The notes beneath the pieces were generated by a model. It searched no databases. It was not told the DNA's origin and worked only from the letters and a program-made list of their open reading frames with translations. Positions 35,461 to 48,400 of a DNA stretch of 60,000 nucleotides are shown piece after piece. Location: contig NC_045139.1 of NCBI RefSeq assembly GCF_008831285.2, positions 11,320,704 through 11,380,703 on the forward strand, given 5' to 3'. Positions within the stretch are counted from its first letter, which is position 1, and each line of letters opens with the position of its first letter. The DNA is from Nymphaea colorata (taxonomy: Eukaryota > Streptophyta > Magnoliopsida > Nymphaeales > Nymphaeaceae). The translations under genes and the position numbers were made by a program.

Positions 35461-36330
35461 TTGCACATATTAGTTCATATTTACCTCTTTTTATTTCACC
35501 AAATGTTTGATAAATAGTTTAGAATATTGAAATAGAACAAAAAAATAAGTTCGGTTACTATTTCAAGTTCCATATCAATCAGCATCGGCTCATGCGCAAG
35601 GCCGATCTTAACAACGTTGATCCTTGATTCGATTCTCTGCGGTCACGCTAGTACACTAATTGGTTTCGACGTACGTGCTGGCCTTTCATAAACAAAGGCT
35701 GATGCCTAACTTTTTTGGAAAAATCAGCGCTCGATCCTTACAACCCCAGGAACAAGTACGAAAGCTCACATTATTTTGGCGAATGAAGACTTTTAATGAG
35801 GTCTTTTATGGCTTAAGTAAGGTGTGTTTAACGGCCTTGAATCTGATCTAAGATCCTTTTTATGTGGGACCTGTTGTATAAAAAAAAATCTTGATTTTTA
35901 CCAATATTATATGAAGAAAGAGATTTCAAATCCTCATTTTATGGCCAAATCCTTATATTTGAGGTCAGATGGGAAGGGATCTGACCTAAAACTCTACGGA
36001 TTTGGCTCTGATCAAATCACCTCGGATCTCACAGCTACCAAATGCCTCTTAAAGAAAATTAAGAGAATTACGAGCAAAGCGTTGACTCTATTCTTCCATT
36101 CTTTGTCAAGAAAATTTTTGGGGAGTCATCTTGAAGGGTTGAATCGGAATCATGAGCAAAGCAATACAAATTCAAAAGGGAAACACAATTAAAGACAGTT
36201 GGCCAGAATTTTGCATATGGACCCACCTTGCCCTTTTTCTCTACTTAGCTCTTAAAATGGAAAAAGCCGCATCCTGGTTTAGAAACTGTCACTTACTTAG
36301 TAGCGTAAAGCTCAAGAGTGGAACATACTC
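35461..36330. other. Intergenic; possible degraded MITE
   Basis: 35818-36055 carries TAAGGTGTGTTTAACGG and ACCAAATGCCTCTTAA ends with GATC-rich inner repeats, which may be another MITE. No coding gene recognised. Confidence 0.4.
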
Positions 36331-36525
36331 AAGGGCAGAGCCAAAAATTTTTCATGAGAGGAGTTGAATTAAAGTTGCTAAATTTTGACAAAGGTTGAAA
36401 TATCTTTTTTCAAAATTTTTATATAAGATAAGTAAAATTTTCTAAAATTTATCTCTAATTTAAAAAAAAAAAAAAATTGAGGTGTGTCAAGGCCCAAGCA
36501 TGCCCTCCCTTGGCTCCACCCCTGT
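36331..36525. mobile_element. CAGGGGCGGAGC-family MITE with TSD
   Basis: AAGGGCAGAGCCAAAAATTT at the left, TTGGCTCCACCCCTG plus T at the right. Flanks ACATACTC (36323-36330) and ACATACCC (36526-36533) match at 7 of 8. Confidence 0.85.
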
Positions 36526-37315
36526 ACATACCCCTAAGTCTATGCCAGCTTGAGCTTGTACAAGAGCAGGTAATGCTTATGCCACTTGAACCAAACTGGT
36601 ACTAGTACCATCACTTGGATTGCCAGACCTGCAGTTCAATATGCATTGGGTCGCAAACACCCTACTGAGCCTGGCTGCCCTGGGCTCGAAGTTGACCATA
36701 ACTGTGTCCTTTTTTAGGACCCAAACACAAGAACATTTTTTGTTCATATTGTTGCACAGATTTGGATTTGATCTTTAACAAAGGTGGTAGCGAACCTCCA
36801 GCAAGAATATTTCTTCTTTTACTATGACATGTACCTTGTTGATGTACTGATCCCTTACATCCAAAACATCATAAATTTTTATTGAAAAAAATCAAGTAAA
36901 TTTTATATAATTTTCATTAATTAAAACATGAACTAATTATTCTTACATATTTGCTTTTATTTTGTTGTTTTAAATATGAAAATCATATACGTGCGAGTTA
37001 AAACTATACCATTCTTGTAGTAATATTACCAAAACCGATACTTTTGTGAGTTCTTTTAAAAGAAAAAAGTTGTATGTATGTGATGTTCATGTATGTATGT
37101 GTATGAATACTAGCTGCAATATATCCTATAATTGCCGGATGGTTAACATTTAAAATTTTATTGCCAAAAGCAACACAAATTGTGGTTAGAGCCACAACAA
37201 ACCATTGTCATACGATAAACCATTGCTCATGCTACTGTATTTATTGGAAAAATAAAGTTTTAAATTTTAGTCATCCAGTGGGATTAAATTGTTCTATAAT
37301 GACTTTAAAATCACT
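36526..37315. other. Intergenic, no gene recognised
   Basis: No supported feature. Confidence 0.5.
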
Positions 37316-37598
37316 GAAAGGGGCAGTTAATTATTCCAAATTTAAAATTCATGGATTTGATGTGGGTATGATGTGGCATGCTTTTGCTAATGTGGTAAAA
37401 GATCCACAATAAAGTTCATGATTCATCGTACTAAGGATCTTATTTAGATCAGACATATGATCCACATGTGAAATCTTTATTTATCTTTTGCATTGAGAAA
37501 AAGTTGGCTTTAAAATTGGAGGGAAGTTTGTGTGATTTTAAATTCATGGTTTTTAAATTAGAAGAATTTTAGAGTAGGGGCAATCAAACGTCCTCTAA
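37316..37598. mobile_element. MITE, GGGGGCATTTGATTA family
   Basis: AAGGGGCAGTTAATTATTCC at the left and AGTAGGGGCAATCAAACG with TCCTC at the right. Internal GATCCACA and TTCATGATTCATC match 16837-17080. Confidence 0.6.
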
Positions 37599-38016
37599 GG
37601 CAATTTTTGATTCTAAATTAACCATGTTATTATATGTTTACAAAACAATATGTTGTATTTTAAACATACATGATAACATATGCAAAATTATAATTTCTTT
37701 TCAAAATACCTCTTAAAGTACTGTTATGATCAGCCCATCTTATATGTGTTACTGATATGTTTTTCACTATCAGTCATTTTAAGTTGATGAAATTAATATT
37801 TAGGAACTTTGAAATAAACAACTTAAAAGTAAAATGAAGATATTGAACTTTTCCATGATTTTGGCATTGCTATTGGAGAAAAACAAAAAATAGTTTCCTC
37901 ATTCCACATCAGACCTTACAAGTTATTGGACCCATGGAACAGAAAAAATTTCCCTTTCCATCCTGAGAAAGGAATGGAAGAAAGAGCCAATGTAGTTTTC
38001 CAAAAAGCAACATCTG
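37599..38016. other. Intergenic, no gene recognised
   Basis: No supported feature. Confidence 0.5.
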
Positions 38017-38082
38017 CAGTAGCCGAGCCAAAAATATTTGGCTGAGGGGCCCTCTAAGTTTAAATGTAATATTTTAAGGGAA

Positions 38083-38141
<59 letters not shown>

Positions 38142-38221
38142 CTAAAAATTATTGACATATAATGTAAATTTATTGGCTGGTGCAGGCAATTGCCCACACC
38201 AGCTACAACCCGGCTCCAGTG
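38017..38221. mobile_element. CAGGGGCGGAGC-family MITE with internal (AT)n
   Basis: CAGTAGCCGAGCCAAAAATA at the left, CCCGGCTCCAGTG at the right. A pure (AT)n tract fills 38086-38140. It abuts the left edge of the conserved PIN promoter block. Confidence 0.78.
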
Positions 38222-38239
38222 GCTGAAGGTTAAACTATG

Positions 38240-38771
38240 ATTCCACACAAAGAAAGCAAATTATTCCGAGTTCCACCACATTACATAACCCGTCACCAAT
38301 GTTCTAGGGCCGGCAACATGACACAAGTCATGATGTATAAACAATACAAAAAGCAAGGTCAAGCTTGTTCTGGTACCAAGGAAGCACTGTTCCCCACTTA
38401 GAGCTAGACATGATCTGCTAAAACTATAGAATCTCCCCAAGTAATTTATCCAAAGAGCCTATAATCTAACAACCCTAAGGCATTTATAAATAGAAGAAAC
38501 ATAGAACAATGGCTTCCACCAAAACAAACCAATTCTTGAAGTATAAGTTAGAAGGAGATGCCTTGAACAGGGCAAAACCCCTACCCTTTTTCTCAGCTCT
38601 AGAGGTTTAAGGCTGTTTTGAGATCTTGGTGAAGGGCGAAATACCTATTAAATAGAGCTCGGCAGATTCACTGTTTGCAATCTAAAAAAATAGTGCATGT
38701 AAACTATACCAGTAGGACTAGCTGCGTACACTGTGCTCTTCAAAAAAAAAAATAGTATAAATTAGGAAAAT
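38240..38771 (+). promoter_or_regulatory. PIN copy B promoter and long 5' leader
   Basis: 38240-38560 aligns with the copy A promoter (GAAAGCAAATTATTC, ATAACCCGTCAC, AACATGACACAAG). From about 38560 to 38760 the leader contains about 200 bp with no counterpart in copy A, ending in an A-run, so the start codon lies 287 bp after the first base of the TATA box instead of 94. The insert has a second TATA-like TATTAAATA (38646-38654) and a short ATG frame (38509, 33 codons to a stop) that would be an upstream frame if the start site lies before it. A 5' UTR intron is possible but not shown. Confidence 0.65.
38485..38492 (+). promoter_or_regulatory. TATA box of PIN copy B
   Basis: TATAAATA in the same context (GCATT...AGAAGAAA-like) as copy A. 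Whether it or the later TATTAAATA at 38646 is used is open. Confidence 0.65.
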
Positions 38772-39451
38772 ATGATAAGTGGGAAGGAAATTTACGATGT
38801 GATTGCTGCCACCTTCCCTTTATACGTGCCCGTTTTCCTGGGCTACGCCTCCGTCAGGTGGTGGAAGCTCTTTACACCTGACCAGTGCAAGGGCATCAGT
38901 AGATTATCAGCCTTCATCGTCCTTCCTTTATTCAGCTTCGATTTTCTCTCCCGCATCAATCCGTTTGAGCTCAATTGCCGGTTCCTTGCTGCCGATGCGT
39001 TATCGAAGGCCATTATAGCCGTGCTGTTGGCTGTCTGGGCTAAGTTTACCAGGAAGGGCAGCTATTCTTGGTCCATAACAGGTTTCTCTCTCTCCGGACT
39101 CACCAACATGCTGGTTATGGGCGTGCCATTGTTGCGCGCCATGTATGGAGAGGAAGGTCTGGAGATCGCCGTGCAGGCCTACATGCTGCAATGCATAGGA
39201 TGGATGATGGCTCTGCTCCTTGTGTTGGAGGTCAGGAAAGCTACCAACAGGTTGCAGGTATCTCCAAGAGTGGTTCCTCACGGGGATTCACACGTTGTCT
39301 CGATTGATGAGGATGACGGAAGAAAGGAGGGAGCGGAAAGTGAGGGGAGTTTGGTGTTGAAGGTGATGAAGTTAGCGTGGCTGAAGGTTGCGGTGAACCC
39401 GAGGACGTATGCAAGCGTCTTCGGACTCGCGTGGGCTTTCGTCTCCAATCG
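38772..39451 (+). CDS. PIN5: PIN copy B exon 1
   Basis: 680 bp; residues 1-226 plus two bases of Arg227. Donor CG/GTAATT. 18 bp shorter than copy A exon 1, the difference lying in the loop. Confidence 0.92.
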
Positions 39452-42400
39452 GTAATTAAGCGCTTAAATTCTTTTTACATGATTTTGTACTTTTAATGTG
39501 ATGTGACTACGCTATGGTAGTGCCTGAAGGCCGGTACGCTATCTTCAACACAGGAGGGATTATTTTCTTTTCTAGTGGCTTTTTTTGTTTTATTGAAGGT
39601 TATTTTCATGTTTATGGAAAAAGGTACATTTTTATAATCTTACAAGGGGTTTGATCAAACGTTTTGCTTTTGTCTTTGACGTATTCTAAAATTTGCTTGG
39701 ATGCGTGATGGCAGTGAACTTAGTTACATGCGTTATATTGGTTGGTGCACAATTTTACCTACGCCAAATTAAAATACTTTTAGTTTACATTAAAACGAGA
39801 AAACTTGTTGAAAACTAATTGTGAAAACAAAATTGAAAAGAAAATAAAAAGGTTATGAAAGACGTTTCTTTTTAATAAATTATCAATGTATCGTTCCTTT
39901 CTTTACTACTCACATGCGCATAGTGCACTTGACTTGCTCTTGATGGGGGGGCTCTTTAAATGGATGGAGGGAAAACAAGGGAAAGGAAATGGCAATAAAT
40001 AATTTTTTATATTTTTATTGAAGGGTCAAATTAGAATTTTTTGTAAAATTGAATAGTAAAATTTTGATTTTCTTAAAACTTCCGGTGGGAGCAAGATAGG
40101 GCACATTAATATGACTGCCAAAGTTCCACAAAAAGAAAGGAAGAAGACAGTGAACTCCAGAAGGCAGGCCGGCAACCGCTGAGCATGTATACTTCTATCA
40201 CTCCTATTGGAAAGTAACATATGTTTGGAGGCAGTACAAACGGCGTTGGAAGATTCAGCGTGTATACTTCTTTCTCCCTAATTATAAAACTGCGGAAGAT
40301 ATATCTAGTGTTATGGCCTTTTCCCTAATTTAAATTTGAGAGAGATCTAGCGTTATGAACCCCTGCACTAATGAAGGAGTTGGAAAATTTTGGTTGAGGG
40401 GCACTTAATGGTAGGCTCAAACGGCCAGCATACCCGTACCGGTACGCTGGTATGGCAATACCGGTACGCTGGTATGTTTGGATCTAGTTTCGGGTCGGAA
40501 TCAGGTCCAAACCATATCATAACTTTAAAAAAAAAAAAACCATCGTGTTCCTTTTCCATCTCCACTTTCTTCCTTCCATCGGCGGCCAGTGGTTGTAGGG
40601 GCGAAGGGGCAGCGAACGGCGACGGACGGTGGCTGGAGACGGACGGTTTGTTTATCAGGCAGTTTTTAGGGTTCCTGCTATTGTTTGAGAGTTTGGGCAG
40701 ATCTTCAAAATTTGTTTTATCTGTGTTTCTGAGCATAAAGTATCATTGGTTTATGCATTTTCCTCTTGCTCGCTATATTTTATTTCTGATTCCCTTTTGA
40801 GTTTGGGCAGACCTATTTTCTATTTCTGATTTTCTGATTCCTTTCTTTCGATTAGGGACTGGTTTTATTTTGTTCAGTGAGAAATGATCCTTGCCTTCGA
40901 TAGTTTTTAGCTTATTCTTTCAAGGAAGAAGGCAGTGTTGGAATGAGTCCACAAAGGCAGTGTTGGTTGGAATTATAGTGCCTTTTCTGTTGTTGCAATA
41001 TGTTGAGGTTTGCTGGCCGTGCAATAGTTATTTAACCATCTCATCACCCTGCAGTTGTTTGATGCTGGAAATGTTGGGCTTTGCATTGGCATCGGTTGGA
41101 ATGTTTTGCATTATATTTTTGTTTTTACCACTAGAGGTGTTATCATTTTTTTTTCATTTTTTAATTAAAAATACATAATAATAATAATATATATTACATT
41201 CACCATACCCGTATCAAGATTTACGAAAACGCCGTACCAGTACCGGTACCCCGTACCCGTACCATTGTGACATTGACCGTAAGTTTAAATTTCAAATTTT
41301 AAGGGGCACTCATATATAAAAAAAAAAAAACTAAAAATTGATGAAGTTTATGTATGTAATAAAGTAACTTTTGTGGGCTGGTGTGGGCAATTGTAGCTCC
41401 ACCTCTGCCTTGCACCAAATGAACTATTTGAATAGTGTCTTAGGTTGAACCCACAGCATTAAGTAAAGTTGGCATAACTTAAAGTTCTCAACTATGCTTC
41501 TAAAAAAGCTTACGCCTGGGGCAGGGTGAGGTATCTTTACCAACAACAGGAAGTTTCAAATTCTACTGAACAAATGCTCTTGAAGGTAGGAATGCAATAT
41601 TTGAGGCGTTTTCTTGTCTTCAATCAATTTTCTACGAAAAAGTATGTCGTCGCAAGTATGCGGATATACTTTTGTCTCCAATGCTCAGAGCTGTTAGACC
41701 CAGGGGTGGAGGGAAGGGGCCCGCATGGGCCTTGGCCCCTCCTTATATTTTAAAAACTTTAAAAATTTATATGCAAGTCTAAATCAAATAGTTTAATATA
41801 TATAAAAAAATTAAAAATTTTTATTTTGGCCTTTATTAAAATTTTCAAACTATAATTTTTTTCCTGCAACAAAAAAAATCCTAACTCTGCCTGGTTAGAC
41901 CTATATCATCCTTTGACTAAATAACCTATCGCTGAGTTCTTCTTGTTCATATGTCGTCTGGTAGTGTGGCTGATGCGCTCATCCTGGTTCAGCAATTTTG
42001 GTCCTCCGTCGTGTAAATGAATTCTTTTTGTACAGCTCTAATTTTTTTATTAATAAAGGTTAGGTGGGCCTTCCTGTAAATGAATTCTTTTTGTACAGCT
42101 CTAATTTTTTTATTAATAAAGGTTAGGTAGGCCTTCCTCCCAGCAAGATTTCATCGGAGTAAAGTTGGCATATGTTCCACTCTTTTACTAATTAGGGTCA
42201 CATATGGCTGCATTTTTCCTATTGAATTTTTATTACATGATCAATATATTTTTATTTGCTATTAATTTGCAGGTGGCACTTTGGCATGCCAAGCTTGATG
42301 GAAGGATCCATTAAAATACTCTCCAAAGCTGGTAGTGGAATGGCAATGTTTAGTATAGGTGAGTCAAATTTCTCTTGTAAACTCAATATTTCCCACTTTA

Positions 42401-45400
42401 ACAGTTCCACATTAGGTGACCAAGTGCACCTATATGCAAAACGGGCTACGTGCATAGAAACGTGTAATAATCAAAATACCCTTGCTTAATTAAAAAAAAA
42501 GTTATATAAGAGGACAAAAAGAAATTTACTAAAAAAAAGCTAAAAGTCCAAAATGTACATGTCTCTATAAAAAAAATTCAAAATTACCCCCACCCTTTTT
42601 CCTTTCCCCTTCAGTCTATATTTGTGTGTGCACGCAACTTGATTTCCTTGTACCTTCACCTTCCTTTCATGTAACAACCTAGGTGCGTTGGCAAGAAGAT
42701 GTGCAGAGGTAGGGCTGAGTCCAACTCACTCTCTCCTGATATCCAACTAGTTTCACTAAATCTTTTCACCCATCATTGATCTTCAAACTTATTTTAATGT
42801 GTCCAAAACCATCTTTCAGGGAGCATTTTATGAAAACAATATTGTATTTCCAAAACACATTGCAAAAACAGCTTCTTCTTCTTGTAGGAAACATATAATT
42901 ATATAAATACAACATTTTTTCCGTCTGGGGTGAGAGGGATGAAATCCCATTGCCCAAACGAAGGCAGAAGCCTCCTTCTTACCTCCATTCTCTGCCAAGG
43001 TCCTTCTTACCTCCATTCTCCCAAGGTCCAAGGCTGTTGGTGTCTCACCAAACCTTTGGTATTCCTCCTTTTGCAGCACAGAGGTTTGGTGTAATTATAT
43101 ATGTACGGTGTTTGATTATTAAATCTATGAACAACTTCAATAATAGCATCCTATTTCTTAAAAGCACAACATATTTATGTATTGTTATTGAAACGTGTTC
43201 TAAGAACCACATAATATTGGATTCAGCCTGTGAGGGGGGGAAAGGGCCCCTTAACCCATTTATTAGCAAAAAGAAATGGAGGAATAAGTAGAAGAGATGA
43301 AAGAAGTGGTAGACTGGTAATGTACTAGGCAGCAAGGTGGCCCATTTCTTATAGAGACTCAGTGGCAACTGTCACGTCCACGTACTTCCTCCGTAAAAAA
43401 GTCCCCAACCATGCTAAAAAAAACACTCACACACACAAAAAAACAAAAAAAATATACAACAAAGAACAAAATTGACCACCAACGTAGCAGGAAAGACTAC
43501 CGATCAAGAGGTGTTGGTGGCGTAGAAAACAAAAATATGTCATGTTTCTTACAACTTGTAGTCGTAACGTGTGAATGGAGGGGTTGCTTCGGATGAGCAT
43601 GAATCTAGAGCTGCGAAAGTGCAGCAACAATTACCCGTACCCAACTTGCCTATAAATGCCGAGCGTTTTCTGCATGAGACTTCCATCTGTTAGGAGCCGC
43701 TGCAATCCCAATCACATAGTCTCTGGCTGGGAAAGAGTAGACAATCAATTTAAGAGTCCCTCTGCCTCCCACTGCAGTGCCTTCTCTGAGAACGTGCCTT
43801 CAGCCCATCGATTTCTCCCATCTTTATCCTTTACTGCATAGAATATATGGAAGCCCTTCTTACATGGAGCAATCTCCGTTTGCACCACGAGGTTCCATTT
43901 ATCAAAGGAGAGCCATGGGTCGGTCATACGGAAAGAGCCATCCAGCAACAGATTTTCTCTTTGTGCTTGCCATATACCGACAAACCGTTGATAATGTTCT
44001 TAATGTCCACCCACAGTCGGCCACTTATCTCTCTGTTGCTATTATCCTTTTTGTCATGTGTGAGTTCATTTCAGAGTTTCCAGATATGCCAACATGCCAT
44101 CGGGAAGGTCATCTGCCAAATGGTCTTCAACCATCCAACCCTAGGGGCTCTTTTCTCCCACAATTGAAGAGCTTCCTTAATATTTTGCCAGGTGGGGATC
44201 TGAATGTTGAATTTCTGCCCCAACACTTTTCAGCACTTCCTTGTCCACACACAACGAATCAGCAAATGGTCCATGGATTCCTCTTGATTTTCGCACACTA
44301 CACATCTATTAGCCAAGGTGAACCTGAACCTCTGGATGCGATCTTGGGTCAGTAACTGACCTTCCATAACGAGAAGCAGCACCACTTAGCTCTAGGAGTG
44401 GCTTTGTTATTCAAAATCTAGCCTTATCGTGGGAGATATCTTTCTGTTGTTTGATGAGCTCGTAGATTTTCCTATGGCTGAGGTTAACTCCCTCTGTGTT
44501 GTGAAATATGAGCATATCTTCACCTTGGGAGAGAGTGGCCTGGCAAAGAACATGCTTAAGCCAAGGGGAGCTAAGGACTCGGCTGGCTTCATCCTTAAGG
44601 TCTACCATCCCCTCAATAGAAAGATTTATAAATGGAGAGCAGCGAATAAGATCTTGGCCATGGAGAAGGTGCTTTAGGATTCCCCATTCACAATTTTCAG
44701 ACCAAAATTGAACCTTCTTTTCGTTTCCCACCTTCCATTGGGCCATGTGGTTCACACATCCCCACAGTATCCCTTTCCAGGACCAGGAGCAGTGCGACTT
44801 CATCCAATATGTCCACAGGCTATTTTGCTTGAGGTATTTGTTCCTCATAAAAACTGCCCAAGGCGAGTTCGATATTCTAGATTGAATGGCAAGATGAATC
44901 ATGCAAGCTTTATTCAGGGAGTGGAGCTCCGAAAGTCGTGCACCACCTTTTTTCTTAGGAAAGCAAAGAAAGATCTCCCCAACTAACAAGATGTAGTTTG
45001 TACTGGTTGTTGTGTCCCTCCAAAGGAACCTACTGCATTGTCTCTCAAGCAGAGCAATCACATTTGAAGGGAGGCAAAATGATATCATCCAATAGCTAAG
45101 AGTTTGATAAATCACTTGTCGGATAAGACAGACTCTTCCCGAGTATGATAGGAGCTTACCCTTCCAACTGACCATTTTCATATCTACCTTTTGAATGAGG
45201 CGATTGCAATCCTCCATTTTCATCTTGCCGGTGACGAGTGGGAACCCAAGGTAGTTGATGGAAAGGGCCGTCTTGGACCAACCAATGGCTTGTGAAATAG
45301 ACTGGCTTTCAATGTCATTCAAGTGGAAAGGAATAATTGCCGACTCTTGATTGTTAACAACTAGGCCAGCTTCCACCTCAAAGTTGTGGAAGGTCCTTTT

Positions 45401-48400
45401 TACCTCAAGGATGGATCCTCTCTCAGCTTTATAAATGACCATATCTTCTGCATAGAAAAGTCTGGGCATCTCAGTGTTTAGTCCTCTAATTTTAGGGACT
45501 TTAATGTCCTGCTCTTGAACCACCCATTTGAGATTACGTAGAAAGATCTCTACTACCACTGTCAATAGGTATGGGAGAAAGAGTCCCCTTCACAGAGTCC
45601 TCTCTGGCAATCGAAGTAATTCTCCTTTGACCGTTGATAACTAGGGCATAAGAGACCGTTTCCACGCAAGTCATGATCATATTCACCCATTATTAAATCC
45701 AAGGTAGAGGAGTGCTTCTCCCAAGAATTTTCATTTGACTCCGTCATAGGCTTTAGACAAATCCATATTGGGGAGTACCGACTTACCATTATGATTGTCC
45801 AAACTCCAAACTATTAATCATCTTGTGGCATAGCAACACTTATTCATATTGACTTTTTTCACCAATTTGCCACTATGGAAAAAATCAGTCACCGCCTCCA
45901 CCACCTCTGGAACTATGATGTGCCAATATTTTTTTAAAAACTCCCCACAAAAAACCATCAGGACCTGGGGCTTGGTCATTTATGAGGTTTTTCACTTCCC
46001 TCCATATCTCTTTTATGTCAACTGGTTTGCCCAAGCGATGATTTTCTTGCTCTGTAACATGCGGCCCTTCACCCCGAGGGGTGGTAGCATACTGGGCGGC
46101 AAGGTGGTTCGACTCGTATAAAGATTCAGGTTCGTGTCTTGGAGTGATTACTGTCACGTCTCATTGCGTTCTACCTCTAGACCATAAAAAGTTCCGAAGC
46201 ATGCTCTATATAAACCCAGAAGGGTGGGCACAGAGGGGGGCAGTGGCTTCCCTTAGGGGCAATGGAAGGCAATGGAATGAACCACTCACTCTTAAAAAAA
46301 ATAATTAAAAAAAAAGATATGTGGCCCTGCAGAAGGTTACCTCCCGAGCAGTGATCACCATAAAAATCACTAAAATACCTCTTGCAGATACTGTGAATTT
46401 CTCGAGGGTCATCCGACCTGTCATTACCTGCCTCCACTACGTTAATTTAGTTCCTTCGTGTTCTGGATTGACATTGGGACTGAAAAAAATTTGTGTTACG
46501 GTCGCATTCCGACAGCCATTTAACAAAGGGTTTTTGTCTCAAAAAAAATTCATCTTCTTTGAGGGACGATTCTAGTCTGCCCTTATCATTCCTATTTCCT
46601 TCAATGATGTTTTTTTCAAGAGGAGCTATCTCTTTGTTTTGTTGGATCGTGTCCAGTTCATGCTTAAGGGAGCTGATACACGCCGGGATGTTACCATATA
46701 TATGCTTGTTCCACCATGCTAAAGTATTGTCGGTATGCTCCATCTTGGCTAGAAAGCATATCATGGCACATCCCCCATCTGGGGCCCTCCAAGCCCGTTT
46801 GACGATTTCCTCGCAATCAGATCTAAGGAACCAACATTTCTGCATTCTAAAAATTTTACGACCATACTCCCTTTCTTCTTGTCTCTCAACTTGCAAAATG
46901 AGAGCACTGTGATCTGATGTTGTTCAGGGGAGTACCCACACCCAAAAGGACAGTCTAGGTCTATGCGTCAACTTCTATGGACCGTAGCCCATTCAAGAGT
47001 ACATTCCACCCTGCTCTCTGCAGACCAGTTGTTGCACCATGTGAATCCGTTTGTGGGGTCAACAATCTCAAACTCATTGCCAAGAGTGAATTCATTAAAA
47101 TCATTGCAAGACGATCTGTTCTGGGCTCTGCCGGTTTTGTCTTGAGGTCCTCTACGAGCATCAAAGTCACCTATTATCGCAGTGGGTCATTTTTTTCGTT
47201 TGGATAGTAGATGAGATAGGTTGGAATGACATCCTGCGGATGAGTCTATTTGGGTGGAGGTAGGCTCCAATGACTGAATATTGAGAATCACTTCCTCTGA
47301 GGGAAAGTTTCGCTTTGATCCAATAAGGGTCCAGAGCATCTATTGTAAGCTTTATAAGGTCCGGTTCTAACAAACAATGATCCTTATTGGTTCCTCTCCG
47401 TTGTTTGTATTCGTAGAGAATGCATAATCTCTGATTTCGACTGAATCATTGGAAGACTCTGAAGTCAGATCATAGGTCCAAAATAAAGAAGATTACTAGT
47501 TTGAATTCTTGTATCGCCAGGAGTAGGCCTCCTCGGGCTGCTCCACGTGCAAGCCTTCTGATATTTCAAGCAAAGATTTTTCATTGTCATACTGTTGAGG
47601 GGAGATGGCAAGAATCAAACTAGTGCCCCTCTTCCAGGGGTTCTTCACCCCCACTGTTCGCCTCCATGTCATCCGCCTGACTCTCACTATCCCCATCACA
47701 GACTTTCTGAGAAGCATCCTGTCTGGTGCCATCGCTGGCTTGTCCCTTGCCGGCGGTGTCACCAGCCATGGTATCTTCCACCGAATCTCTAGTACCTGCA
47801 CAGCCCAACCCGGGCCCTTCCAACATAAGCAACCCTTCCTCCACCGGTTCTGCCCCACTGCCGGCCGATTTCAACACTTTCCTGGTAGGCCTTTTCCTTC
47901 TTAAGTAGGGTCCTAAGGACCTAGTAACCTTGGCCCGCCCGTGCTTACGGGAGGGAGCACCTGCATGCCCACTAAAGGGAGGAGAGGTTGAAAGTTTACC
48001 TTGGGGCGAGCCGAAGCTTCCCTCTGGTTCGGGGGCGTCATCTTCAGCTCCTCCCATGCTCCATCAACATTACTCTTCAGTTCAGCAATAAGAATGAATT
48101 CAGGTGGCGGGGACATCGGACTTGGCTTATTATGTTGGCGGGGAGGTAGGGAGGCGTCCTTTGAGGGAGGAGGTGAGTCCTCTCGGAGAGTGAGAGATCT
48201 CACAGAGGGGTTGACTGCTCCATTTGCGGACTCATTGACATTGCCCTGCTTGCAGGATGAGGACCGTTGTACCTTGGGCCTCTCAGTGTTGTAAACTCCT
48301 AGAGGGCCTGATCCCCTTCATAAGCCATTGAGAAGCAATGCGATTTAGTTACCACATCGTCCTGATTTTCCTCATTTAGAGCCGAGAATCTGTTTCCAGA

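Noticed and set aside
38509-38610. 33-codon ATG frame in the leader of copy B as a gene
   Set aside because: No recognised product; at most an upstream frame, and it may lie before the transcription start.
43777-44355. 192-codon plus-strand frame
   Set aside because: Antisense to the LINE C-terminal zinc-binding region, which reads correctly on the minus strand.
46493-46912. 139-codon plus-strand frame
   Set aside because: Antisense shadow of the LINE linker region (RQKPFVKWLSECDRN on the minus strand).
47595-48294. Several overlapping plus-strand frames around 47.6-48.3 kb
   Set aside because: They lie opposite the LINE ORF1 tail; the minus strand carries the recognisable domains.
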